Assembly: GCA_963971425.1 (NCBI GenBank)
Contig: OZ020524.1
Span: 19,645,022-19,709,021 of the forward strand
DNA: 64,000 bases
Direction: 5' to 3'
Source of the DNA: Bryoerythrophyllum caledonicum
Lineage: Eukaryota > Streptophyta > Bryopsida > Pottiales > Pottiaceae
The position numbers were made by a program, and so were the translations under genes. Shown in pieces: positions 46,430 to 58,380 of the stretch. The notes under the pieces were generated by a model. It saw nothing but the letters and a program-made list of their open reading frames with translations. It did not search any database and was not told the DNA's origin. Position 1 is the stretch's first letter. Every line of letters begins with the position of its first letter.

Positions 46430-48262
46430 CGAGTTCTAGAGACGATAGCACCTAGAATCTGTGGCCGGTTCACCTACCGAATGTCCGCCGGCATATCCCA
46501 CCCTCCATAAGTTCACAGCAATCACAGCGAAATGGCTGGCGAGAGCGCACTCGGGGAACGGCGAAGCAGACAACTAACGAAACAAACGAACGTGGGAACT
46601 CAATCATGGGCGCGTAACATATTCTCGTATATTCAGTGGAGATACCATAGAAAAACTGCAGTCCGAGGGATCTCCAACTGCATATCCGTATCTGCAGACC
46701 GAGCCTGGCGCGTTCTCGGGCGGGGCCATCGTGCCCGCTCCCCGAATCCTGACCTGCTGCGACCACATCAATCGTCCGGCTGTGCTGTGGAGGGCTGCTG
46801 CGCACGCCGCGTCACGAGCTTCTTTTTCGACTCATGTCAGATCCAGCAGCATCGTACGTCGTCGTCGTCGTCGCTGTGGTTCGATGCAACTCAGTGGTAG
46901 TACTAGCTAGCTGTCTAGACGAAGTGCAGGTCGGGGACCTCCGGAGCTGGTGCAGGTCGGGAGTGCTTGCTTCCCGCCACGACTGGAAGTCTTGAGAGGA
47001 GAGGCTGTGATCTTTAGAGGTGGGGTCGTTGGGTGGTTGTGCTTGATCTGGGCGACGTACGGTGTTGTTAGCGTTGCGGGGCCTGGTGAAGTTTAATTGG
47101 GGCTTTTTGGGCGTGAGTTCAACTGCTTTCGGGTGTGCAAACCCGGCGAACATACAGGTACCGGACTGGCTACCTTCTCGAACTCTACATGCTCATTACT
47201 GTTTGGCAGTTCATTCCTGTTTTGCTGAAATGAGATTTTGAGCTTCGTATTGTGCGCTAAGTGTTCATGTTTGGAGAAGGTTTCTTATCTGCCGAAGTCA
47301 CGAGTAACTGCCACTGTAGTGAGTAACTCCACTTATGAAACCGCGACGATGATATAATATGGTAGCGAAGGTCCCGGAGACTTCCATGACGACGTCCGCT
47401 AGGCGAGCGATGGTCTGTGCGTTTCTGTCAGATTGGAATACGTGAGGTCACTAGGAACCACGCTCCTTAAGCCTACAGGGTGTTGGAAGTGTAGACCTTG
47501 AAGCACTTGTATCGGTGAAGCAGCTAGCAATGTGAGGGCGAACGTTGATTCTGGTGCTGTGAGTTTAATTTTCCATCGGATCTAGACAAGGATATTCCAT
47601 TATACTCCTGACAGCACGGACTGAAACGTGAAAGCAGCCTCTCTGCCGCTTATTTTAGTGTGCGTTTGGTGCGCTGTCAGCATGATGGTCGTCTCCGAGA
47701 TCTGGTGGTGGGACTAAAGTAAAGCTCTTAACTTAATCTACACCGTGAGAATGGATCACGGCTGCCTTCTAATCAGAACATTGACATGCATTCCCGACTG
47801 GACCGCGGTGTGCACACTTCTCATGATGTCCATGTTTGTATGACCACCTAATGAATCCACTGCTACTGGCTTGGCTTGTGATTGAAAGGAACTCTTGAGA
47901 GCAACCTTATCTGTAGTATACCTTTCCTCTCCAATTGGTCATGAAACGGTTTATGTCCTTTATCATAGAATCTGATTACAGGAGTTGATTTGCAGAGGCA
48001 GTAGACTACCGTAGTATAGTGCATTGGGGGGGGGGGGGGGGGGGGGGAGGGGGGGATCTTCTTAGTGTTCTCTCCTGACATCATGTTTGAATCAGGACAT
48101 CATCTGTATACGTAATTCGGTCAAGCAGGGTGGTACGTAAAGGTTTTGAAGTTTTCACAGTAGCTGATCTTAAGGTAGGCTAGTATGACCCTGGATCTGG
48201 AGTTACTAATGTGTAGGGATTGATCTGGTTTTTACAGAAGAAGGGCAGTGCATGAGAGCGTT
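46430..48262 (+). promoter_or_regulatory. Probable promoter and leader of the GARP gene
   Basis: This GC-richer stretch without long credible frames precedes the GARP start codon and probably holds its promoter and 5' leader; no TATA box or leader intron can be fixed with confidence. It contains a G run: 22 G at 48026-48047, an A, then 7 G. Such a tract is unstable in replication and in sequencing, and could form a G-quadruplex. Confidence 0.4.
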
Positions 48263-50925
48263 ATGGGTTCTGCAATCGACCTTACTCTACGCTGCAGCGC
48301 TCAAGTACCACCCAAAGGGTATCCCAGTGATGAGGTTGTGTATCCTGGAGGCTATCTTGAGTCGTTGCGGAAGGCCAAGGAATACTTGCAGTCCCTGGAA
48401 GATGAGCGCCGCAAAGTAGAAGGCTTCAAGCGAGAACTTCCCATTAGCATAAAACTCCTTGAAGATGGTAAGCCATGAAGCAAGTGTGTTACCCTAGTGG
48501 CGTTGTTTTTCTCCAAGTTTATAGACCTAAGAAACTAATCATCCGTGTGACCTGCAGCTATTTGGGCTTGCAAGGAGAAGTTGGCGAGTGGGAGAGAAAT
48601 TCCGACACTGCAGCTTTCGTGCAGCTCCATGGGCTCTGAGAAGGAGCGGTGCAACGATCCCACTTTGGAGGAGTTCTTGCCCTTGAAGAGAAGATGGAGT
48701 GCAGTGCAACAATCTGAAGCTGGTAGCGACGGCGACAATGTCGAGCCTGAGCGGACCAAACGGCCGGCATGGCTGACAGAAGGCCGGTTGTGGAATCAGG
48801 GCTCCACCACTACAAGAGCTTGTCATGAGGTACATTACCGTCTAGTACTCTCTGATCTCCATAATGCTTTGTTCCTAAGTTCCTTCTTAGTTATCCTTGA
48901 AAGGTTAGAGGCCTGCAAGAGCGTAACCGGCAAGATTTAACGAGTAATTTGTGATCTGTGAGGGGTTCATACATTTTCTATCTTAGGATCATGGAAAATT
49001 ACTGTAGCTGTGAATAGTGTGATGTTTACCAATTTGCAAGCAATACACAACCAGTTCTCTGATAAGTGAAGAGTTTTGTTTCAAAAGGAAGATGGTTAGT
49101 TTATGTCACATACACAGAGCAATTGGGCCTGGATGAGTTCACAGTCGGTGTTTGCGTTTAAGGTCATAAGTTGAAAGTATGTTGGAATTTTGAGCAGGAG
49201 AAGGAGCATGTTGATCCAGAGCAGAGCTGCGTGACTAGCTCCCAGCTTCCTTTCGGCTCCAGTAAAGAGAAAACCTCCACAGGAGCGTTTCTACCGTTCT
49301 TGAGTGAACATCCGGATGCTGCAGCACCAAGTCTGGTTTCTCGACCCACTCCTACGATGGCGCACAACGGCGTGGGCTTGAGTCTTTCGTTTGGTGATCT
49401 CACGTCAAGCCCTGGCAGCTCTGCTCATATTGGTGCAGAAGCCGGCACTGCTGATGTGGCCCAGATTCAAGGCTTCAAGGAGGTGGCCAACGTTGGCACT
49501 TCGTGTGATGAAAGCTCTGGTGCTAAAAGCAAGCGCAAAGCACGCCGATGCTGGGCTCCTGAACTTCACCGCCGCTTCGTCAGTGCTCTGCATCAACTGG
49601 GCGGCGCTGAAGGTACGTAACAATATTTTGCAATGTTGTGTAGGGGAAATATTCAGATAATAGACTTGGGACCTGGTTATGTGAGAAACATTAATCTTGT
49701 CGAGACAGGTTATGAGCGATAATTAGGGGCTGGGGCTGTTTGCATGTACATAATGTTAATGGTTGGATCTTGTCAAACTTCACGTCAAACAAGGGTCGCG
49801 GCAGAAAGGTACCATTATTAGTTCAAAGTGACTAGAGAAATAATCTTGTCCTTCATAACCAATGGTTGGCTGCTACCTCTACAGTTACGGGCTGCATGGG
49901 ATTACAGTTGCACTGTTACTGACAATTTACAAACATTGGTTTTCTTTCTGCAGTCGCCACACCGAAGCAGATATGTGAGCTGATGAAGGTCGATGGGCTT
50001 ACGAACGACGAAGTCAAGAGCCACTTGCAGGTACTTAATTATTCTGTTTCCAAGAATGTTGTGAGAGTCATTATCGCTGGGATCAGTGATATGTTTGGAA
50101 CAGGCTTAGGTTCATGTTATCAGTTGTGCGCGGTCCTAATACATGTGCAAATTGTGTGCAGAAATACCGCCTGCACACTCGGAGGCCAGGTTCATCGCCA
50201 CAATTAGTTGCTCGGGGGGCTCACTCACCTCAGCTGGTGGTCTTGGGAGGCATTTGGGTGCCACCGAAATTTCCACAAGCTGCTGCTCCGTCTGCTGCAG
50301 CCGTGTACGACTCCTCAACTGGACATCTTTCACCACTAAATTACCAGGCAGCTACAGCTGCTCTCCCTCAAAACCACTACTTCGCTTGCATCAGCAACGG
50401 CGCCTCTGGAGTAGCAGCAGCAGCAGCAGCTCCAGTGCAGATGCACCGCCAACCACGTCTTCATGAGCCTCAACAAGCTGTATCTCAGTCCCATAGCTCA
50501 CCTCAGGTAAAGGTCCAAATCCTTCAACAATTTAAGGGCCCTGATGTGTGTTTTAAGACGTCTAGATGTGGTCTTGTTTGTGGGGACAACCTTGAAATTT
50601 TCATTCATTCTCTGCAAGGAATCAACGGTTTGCCAGAACTTATTGTAGACTCAAGGTTCTGCTACTAAAATGAACTTCAGAAGTTTACAAAAGTTTAGTA
50701 TGAAGACATGCGCTGGTATTTGAGTGTTATTGTGTCACACATGTGCAGGGATCTTTGCAAGTGACAAGCCAATTTTCAGAGGCGACGCAGGGACCCAACA
50801 GTGAAGTGTACCCTGACGATGACAGTGGAGAAGAAGAAGCAAAGTCTGATAGCACGAGCTGGCAGAATGAAAGTTTCAGCTCAGGCGAGAAGCTGAAGAA
50901 GTCTGAACAATGTACGAGTCATTGA
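48263..50925 (+). CDS. GARP G2-like transcription factor, HHO/NIGT1 type, six exons
   Basis: Exons 48263-48467, 48558-48829, 49198-49612, 49954-50030, 50162-50506 and 50749-50925, all GT-AG and in phase, give 496 residues. The N-terminal HHO region has a coiled coil ending [10 protein letters not shown] (residues 51-60). [10 protein letters not shown] in exon 2 corresponds to the conserved PAWMTSAQLW-like block. The GARP Myb-type DNA-binding domain is residues 273-332: [60 protein letters not shown] (348-358) is also typical of the family. Homologues are nuclear repressors in the nitrate and phosphate starvation responses. DLTLRC (6-11) and LSLSF (220-224) resemble EAR repressor motifs only loosely. 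The start follows the first in-frame ATG; family proteins also begin close before this region. Function is by homology. Confidence 0.92.
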
Positions 50926-51187
50926 CAATTATGTATAGTCGAGGATCTGTTGCCTCCAAGTGAGAATCACTCTGGCGAGAGATGGAGTTAGAGAGAGAGA
51001 TATGGAGCGTTGAATTGTAGAGCATTTTGTACTCGGGAGTAGATTACATAGAGAGAGGAAGATTCGTCTTTCTGGAGGTGCTCATAATTTGTGGCAGCGG
51101 TTCTTTTGGATTTGCCAGCCCGGTTACAACACTGTAAATACCATTGAAATTTTGCTGAATACTTTGATTTTGGAACCATGTATGGCA

Positions 51188-51360
51188 TTAGAGTTCTCTT
51201 GAAAGTGCTTCCTGAAGGGGAAAGCTATAACAACGTTGCGAGACAGGACCAAAAAAAAAATTCACACCAAATAAGACTTTACTCCCTTTTTTTCTGCACC
51301 AAATGAAATGCATGCAGTCAATGTTCTTTGGCCCTACCCCATGCAAGCGAAGGGCTGCTT
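51188..51360. mobile_element. Dispersed repeat, family of 2690 and 25424
   Basis: It starts TTAGAGTTCTCTTGAAAGTG and contains CCCTACCCCATGCAAGCG, both shared with 25424-25600. It lies just past the 3' end of the GARP gene. Confidence 0.5.
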
Positions 51361-51374
51361 CACACCAAGACCAA

Positions 51375-51486
51375 GGTCAAGAGGCTGTCAAATTGATGGG
51401 GTGGTCAAGAGGTTGTCAAATTGATGGGGTGGTCAAGAGGTTGTCAAATTGATGGGGTGGTCAAGAGGTTGTCAAATTGATGGGGT
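51375..51486. repeat. Four 28-bp tandem repeats
   Basis: Four copies of GGTCAAGAGGTTGTCAAATT plus GATGGGGT; the first differs at one base. Non-coding. Confidence 0.95.
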
Positions 51487-51505
51487 GACATGCAGGAAAA
51501 CTTAA

Positions 51506-52441
51506 CCCCTAAATGAAAAAAGTCCCAAGGGGGGTTTTGCATATCTCGGGCACATTCCCACAATTGCAGTTTATATTTGCAATTCTTGAAATTTTGTACA
51601 AAGATGCTAGAAGACAAGAGGTATGTGGGAGTATTATTTTTATTCTCATTAGACTTCTAAAAAAAGGTATGCCACCTTAAAGAGATAATTGTCTAGTGTG
51701 GGCATGTTGGGCAACTCCAAGTACTTTTTTGAGGACATTCTAGTAGAATTGAGATTTTCAGGTACTAGCAAATAATACTATTTCCTTTCATTTACTCAAA
51801 AAACATTTCTTGTCTTTAGTGAAAAAATACATTTTATCCCTTGTCAAAGATTTTTACACATTGCCGCACATTGTCATGCAAGGAACCAAAAAAACTTCTT
51901 CTTTTCCACAATAAACCTTAGAGATCTTCATTTTAATTTTTTTAAATTTCTTCTATTACGAGACGTGGTATAGACCTTCTTATTGACTCCTCTGATTATC
52001 AATCTAAAACATACTTTGTCCCAAAAATTAAAACGTGAATTGGCACTTTTTAACCTCTACTCCTTGCACAATTTTTTTGAATATGCTACACCCCTTCTCT
52101 ACCTCTAAGAATTGGTGTACGAGGAGTTGATATCATGATCAACATCATGATATAAAATTTAGGCCTTGTGTAGTGCAAAATTTTGACACCAAGTGATATT
52201 CTATTAACCCACTCATGACTAGATGAAAATGAACCATTTTTTCAACTTCAAACACTATTATCTTTCAATCCGTGTGGTCAAAGTTGATGAAATTTTGTGC
52301 GTGTGTTATTTATTGAGTGTTGAATGAGATTTAAGGGTTAAAATTAAAAGTACTTTTTTTGGTTTCCTTCCTTACTCATTGCACCAGAAATAACAGTTTT
52401 GAAGTGTTTTTGGTGTGAAATTGTCAAGGAAAAATTAGGGG
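51506..52441. mobile_element. TTAA-flanked TIR element, copy 2
   Basis: Starts CCCCTAAATG and ends ATTAGGGG, with perfect TTAA on both sides (51502-51505 and 52442-52445). It is 936 bp and collinear with copy 1 (943 bp): shared CACATTG, ACCAAAAAAACTTCTTC, TGCTACACCC and TTTTGACACCAAGTGA blocks. No coding capacity. Confidence 0.65.
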
Positions 52442-52445
52442 TTAA

Positions 52446-53580
52446 TTGATTTGCTTCATTCACCATTGTTCAAGTTGTGTATTTCCAGTTTTTTTGAAAT
52501 CATGGTATAGAATTCTTCTTGTTCATGTATGGGTGACATGGAAATTTGACATTGACATTGACCTTATAAATTGATGTTATCACTTGGCTAAAAATTAGCA
52601 AGGAATTTGGGGAACATGAAGGCAATTATTCTCTACAAGACAAAAGTTTTAAACTTTTGAAGGTAAAGGACAAAACAAAACAAAACAACACATTGTTTGT
52701 TGTTGTTGTATTCATAGCTAACCATACTTTTGGCTACTTGAGAATCTATAAATGGAATATGATTGATTTTTCCAAGCGTGAAGGCAATTACACTTTATAA
52801 AAATACCTTAATCCTTCCTAAGACCATTCTTCTTGTCTCAACCATGCTTACTTGGATGAGAAAGGAAGAAGGAGTGTCTATTAGCTTGCTATTTCAAATG
52901 TATAATATTTAGCTAAAAAAAAAGTAGAAGGCTTTTGCACCCTATTTCACTACAAAGGTTTAGGAATGGCCTACACCTACCTTGATTTTTTACCCATCAC
53001 ACTTGAACTTGTGAAAGTTAAAGTTTAATAGCATGTGACTATCCCTTTTAATCGCGTTTAACCCGCAATTAAGCAATTATGCACTTAGCCAAGTGCATAA
53101 AACAACGCTAAAAAACAAGAAGATTTTCCTTGGGAATTTTTTTTTAAAAAAAAAAATCAATATTTCTTTTGTACTAAATTTACATGTCTGTTGCATTAAA
53201 TATTGGCTTCTACATGTGCATGTAAGAGATATACAATTTCTATTTGCTAGAACTTATAAAAAATACATGATTATTAATCCAATTTTTGTTCCTTTTAATA
53301 TTGTAACAATGATGTACTTACAACTTGTAGATACATATTTGTAAGATTATACAATTTTAGGATATCTCACTACAATACAACTTATAAGAGATTCAATAAT
53401 AAAAGACACAATTCAGTGAAAAAGTGTGAGGTATCTCACTAATTATTATATGCAAAAACATACTTAATCAAACAATTTAAAACTTCTATAAATAAATATT
53501 GAAATCAAACATATCATATTAAACTTAAACATATCAAATGTATTATACTGATCTATTTGCCACCAAAACATTACTTTCTC
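52446..53580. other. AT-rich DNA, no gene seen
   Basis: Very AT-rich with poly(A) and poly(T) tracts. Only short frames; no motif, RNA gene or TIR pair found. Confidence 0.5.
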
Positions 53581-54905
53581 TACTATATTCTAGCAGAAGG
53601 ACTTTCATCCTTCCATAACTCGACTGCCTCCACGTGTTCTATGGCGTTCTCTACCATAGTAGACAATTCATGAGCATGTACTGGATGATCTATTGTATCT
53701 CCAAGACTAATGGACGCAGACTCAACATATTTGTAACTGCTAGGCTCACCGTGCCGCGTGTGTCTTATACCATCATCAATATAATAGAAGCCATCCTTAA
53801 ACAACATCTCTCGATCTGAGAATTATGCCCCCTGAAATGTAGTGATGTCCTCCAATACTCCAGATCTTGGAACAGAAGGCAATTACGGTTTAGGGTGACT
53901 TCCTGTACCTACGACCCTCTTATTTGTCTCTAATTTAATATATACTTGAGAAGACCCCAAAGGTGCCAAACCCCCATTTCCACCATGAAAAAATTCAAGC
54001 GAGTCGGATGCTTCTTGCTCTACTTCAAGCCTTTGAGAAGCAATGTATTTGCGACTCTTTTCATTGCCATCAAGCTATCATCCTCTACACCAATATCTTA
54101 CATCCTCTTTATAAGTGTCCCTGACATCTCTTCCAAAGTGTCTTCCACCGCTCGTTGGGTTGATGGAATCCTCTCCCTTGCATGGGACTTATCCACTTGT
54201 TCTTTGTCGGTGCTTGAGTCCTCATCGGTCGAGCTATTGTCAGACAAATAATAGTCTTATCCAGATGAACGTGGCAATCTTTCATTCAAAGTTCCTTCTT
54301 TGTTATCGTCGTTCTCTTGCCTCTCTCCATCAATCGCTTGTTCGGTCTCCTATACACTATTAGGAGCCATGTTTGTTCCACTTGTTGTTTTAGTGATCAA
54401 CATCTGTCTTTGGAAAGTGTTGTACAACTCATTGTCTAGGAATCTAGTTCTCTTTGTGCAATCCTTAATGACAATGATCTCAAATCCCTAGAAATCCCCT
54501 TGAAGGATCATTGGAATGGGTGTGGAAATACCACATGCCACTAAATCCCAACCCCGAGGCAAGTACAAATCCACCACCCTGACAGCTTTGATGGAGATCT
54601 TCCAGATGATCAGCTTCAGAAGGTGCCCATGCGGTATTCCACAAATCCTAAAATACAAGTGGAAGTGGACAATCCCCAGAAACATAGTTGGAGTCGGGGG
54701 GAGTACCAATAGGGTGCTGCATGCAAATCACAACAACTCCAATTGGTTGTACCACTTGCTGCAAGCGCCAACTCTCTGTAAAATTAAGAGCATAAGGATC
54801 ACCCGAGTCGGAATCAAATGCCCAAATTCCATGTTGCATAGAACAATCCTTAGGGAGCTTCAGCTTCGCGATCAATTCTTCACTGGCGTATACCGCCGGC
54901 GGTAA
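53581..54905 (-). pseudogene. Decayed coding sequence of unknown family
   Basis: The minus strand holds a chain of short open pieces in different frames. These are 54648-54875 (GIWAFDSDSGDPYALNFTES), 54488-54709 (YFRICGIPHGHLLKLIIWKI, VDLYLPRGWDLVACG), acidic Ser/Asp-rich sequence near 54180-54260, and 53583-53807. Codon-like structure and one consistent direction suggest a former gene or transposon protein, but stops break it repeatedly and I do not recognise the family. Confidence 0.35.
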
Positions 54906-56045
54906 TAAAAAGATGACGTATCATCGTTCAATGTTTGTCATAACGCTAGTTATGCAAAGGCTTTGGAGAACTACCCATCACCCCAAGGACCATCTACATA
55001 CCTTTCACCGCCACGCCAACAATCAATATTTACTAACTTAGTAAATGAATCTGAACCAAATTACATCAATGGCCGCCTAATCGTCCACAAAATCTAAGTT
55101 TAGATATCTATGACACTACACACAAATTTTGTGAGAACTATTTTCAAAACTTCAAAGTTCAAACACCATAATCTTTCGATCCGTGTGGTCAAAGTTTATG
55201 AAACTTAGTAAGTAAGTTACTTAGTAAGGCTTAATTGAGATCTTATGGTTGAAACTAAAAATACAAGACAAGACCGCCGCAAGTTGCCAATATAGCAACT
55301 CGTGTGTACCAAAAAAAAATTAAAAATTAAAAATTAAAATAGAGGAGTATGTGTGAGACTCTTTTACAACATATAAAGGCAATTTTTTTGCCTTATGAGG
55401 GACCTTCATGAAATTTAGCCTAGCCCTAAAGAATCTAAAGTAGTCTTGCCCATCATCACCACCTTTCTATTACCACCACTCTATATTTGGTCCCAATTCT
55501 ACCACATATCCACCCCCTTCCACCCATTCACTCTTTGTCTGCTTCAAATTAAGGCTTATTATTAGTCAAGACCCTAACTTTTGGTCAGCGCTAATGGGGA
55601 GTACCTAGTGGTAGAAATGGGCCAAACATGGCGGCACACTTCGAATATTCATAAGTAATTCAATTTTCATCGGAAAAATATGAAATCACTTGGGTTGAGA
55701 TTGTAATTCTATTGGCTATCACTGAAAAATAAATGTATTATTATTTGGGTTCTCTTCATATGCACATTGCTCAATCTGTTGGTCATGGGGGTATGGCTTA
55801 CTCAATCTACACGAATGTTGTCACTGAGGATCAATCCACCCCTTTGCCTATTCCAACACCCCTTTGCCTATTCCTAGGATCTTGACTAACAAAAAGCCTT
55901 GATTTCTTAGTCAAGACCCTAAATTAAGGCTTACTGTTAGTCAAGACCCTAACTTACTTCAATCGTCGAAGTAATCGTCAAAGTCGACCGTAGGAGATGA
56001 CCCCTTTTCCTATTCGTAGGGGCAACTTTGACGGTTTTTTCTTAA
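54906..56045. other. Repeat-like intergenic DNA
   Basis: Positions 55120-55260 match inner parts of the TTAA family (ATCCGTGTGGTCAAAGTTTATG). A 33-bp block (ATTAAGGCTTA..GTCAAGACCCTAAC) occurs at about 55553 and 55922 in direct orientation. No gene is seen. Confidence 0.4.
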
Positions 56046-57175
56046 CCCCTAAGAGCCCAAGTGTACTTGAGACTTACATTTTGGATTTTTGGCATGTACC
56101 TTTGAGTAGAAAAATACTCCGATTCTTATGAAAATTTTACACTGCATTGTCCTTGATGAAATCTACATGGGGAATTTTTCAAATATGACTTTGGACTTTT
56201 GGTTCAAAATTTATTAGTCTTCAAAGGTCAAAATGGGGAGTCTGGACTATAGGGGCAGCCATGTTAACCAATGCAATTTGAGGAGAAAAATGGGGCAGAA
56301 TTTTGGGACAGAAAGGGTGAGGAAAGGAGTCCAAACTTCTAGGCACGAAGTCCAAGTAGAAAAAGCTTTAAAAATCATTAAAAGAGTTATTGAAATAATT
56401 TTAAAAAAATAGCAAACAACCAGCCGTCAGCTGGCTCGCGAGCGCCCCACGCCAGAAGCGGGCCCGCCCAAAATAACAAAAACAAAAACAAAAACAAAAA
56501 CAAAAACAAATTATAGTTTTTTTTTTCTGTCCAGCTGCAAGGGCAGTCAACAGCAGGAAAAATTGGCCACCCAATTTCAAACACTACCCTTTCCCATAAT
56601 GCTTTATTTATTCCATATATTCATGAAAATTATGGATTTTACTAAATTTATTCGATTCTTTTTCTTAAATTAGTGATTTTTTGTTGGAAAGTTTCCACCA
56701 TTGGGATTCTCAAATGCAACAACTTGTATGAAACAAACAATTTCATATCACTTACTATGTAGTAATTGTCATCATTTTGTACCCCCTTTCACTAAAGTGT
56801 ATATTTCTACATCTATTACCCCTCAAATTGACGTCAAATTTTGCACACAAATAGCTAACAACATATAAGTCATATTGGTAAAAGATTTGATCACATTTCA
56901 ATGTAAAAACTAGAAGATATGCCTAGTCAAAGTAGGCTATCCTTGCCGGAGAAGGGGGGGAAAATACTTTTCTTTGCACTTCAAACACTATAATCTTTAC
57001 ATCCGTGCGGTGGATTGCAACCAAATTTGTGTAGTAAGTTCATATACATGTCTATTTTAAGATTGTACCATTAAAATTCTAAAATTAGACTTTAATGTTA
57101 GATTTTGTTGCCACTTGTTGATGATGGCAATTTTTGGAGTGTTTCATGAGGGAAAATGCCTTGGGCTTTTAGGGG
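56046..57175. mobile_element. TTAA-flanked TIR element, copy 3 (second subfamily)
   Basis: Starts CCCCTAAGAGCCCAAG; the inverted right end is CCCCTAAAAGCCCAAG. Perfect TTAA on both sides (56042-56045, 57176-57179). 1130 bp, including an (AAAAAC)n tract at about 56470-56508. No transposase. Its right half matches 18831-19345 in inverse orientation. Confidence 0.68.
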
Positions 57176-57685
57176 TTAAAATAACTGCCAAAGATTTGTG
57201 GAAATTATTTTCCCAAAAAAATATTCTTTAACTCACAATCATAACTCTACCCTAAAGCCAAGAATCCATACCAATCACCTAATGGAAAGAAGGCTCAACT
57301 TTTTGGTAAGACTTCGCTCCGCCCAAAAGCAAAAGCAAACCCTCCTTCCAAGCATACTGATTAGATACCCGTGTGGCACCCGTAAGATACCAATGTGATA
57401 CCATGTGATAACCGTGTGATACTCGGGTGTCCATGTCCTAAAGCAGACAAGATGACGACGTCGAAGGCTGGTTTTACTCTGCCAAAAGCTTTCGAGCTAG
57501 CTCCGGCGCGCCATCGCCAACGCTCCGCTGCGCCGCTCTCAACACGGTCTGACGCCAATTTCCATCGCCGCCGCGTCGCACTTCCGATGCGCTTCCCATC
57601 GGGACAAACGCGGTGACATTTGGTGCCGTATCCAGGATTCCCGAGCATTCCCCGGAGTCATCGCTTCTCGCCCCCGCATCATCAG

Positions 57686-58300
57686 GTTTCACGTCTCACC
57701 TCGATTGCGTGCTTCTCGCGTCTTCTTGTTCCTGTTTTTCCACTTCGGAGGATCTCATCGTTTGTTCGTGGTCGTGTGTCTCGGCGGTTAATTTTTAGGG
57801 TTTGTGGAGGAGCGTGGTTCTTGAGGGTTTTGTTCTGGTTTCGAAGTGGTAAAGGGTCTGTGGCCTGTCTTTAGAACCGAGAATTTGGTTTTGAGGTCCG
57901 GTGGGAGGGAGACGGGGTTTATTCTCGGGGGAGGTTTTGGTGCATTGTGTTTGCTGCGATTTGACGCGGTGTTCGGGTTACGGTTTTCGAATGCAACGTG
58001 GTTGACGATTACAGATTTTTCCTTCAGAGTGTAGATTGCTGCTCTCTGAAATTTTGGCGCCTTTAGGTTGTGAAATTCAGCAGTATTCTCTTGAGTTTAT
58101 TTTTTCATATGTTGTCCTTTTTTTATTTTACTTTGTGTAACTTTTTGTATATATAATGCTTGTTTTTGTTGTTCTCCAATGTTTTGTTTTTGTTGTTCCT
58201 TGTCTCGAGATATAAGGTTTTACAGCCTCCTTTGTTGATAATTGGGAAAGCTGCGTCACGTTCTTTATTATAACTTGTGTTGTGTGCGTCATATTTTCAG
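57686..58300 (+). other. Possible 5' UTR intron of the ATG18 gene
   Basis: A GT donor (CATCAG|GTTTC) at 57686 and a T-rich tract ending ATATTTTCAG at 58300 would remove 615 bp between a GC-rich leader (about 57440-57685) and the coding exon. Leader introns are common in plant housekeeping genes. Only the splice-site match supports this. Confidence 0.4.
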
Positions 58301-58380
58301 GCTTTCAATTGCGAGAGAGTATTCATAAAGGTTGTGGCAGTTGCATGAAAGTTTTTTGTTGAGCTCGGTGGTGGCTCATC

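Noticed and set aside
46532-46900. A protein-coding upstream exon of the GARP gene
   Set aside because: No homology to HHO N-termini, and the HHO protein is already complete from 48263.
51375-51486. CRISPR-like array
   Set aside because: The 28-bp units are directly adjacent with no spacers, in a eukaryotic genome.
55553-55953. A short LTR pair
   Set aside because: The direct repeat is only about 33 bp and there is no TG..CA boundary, primer-binding site or coding sequence.
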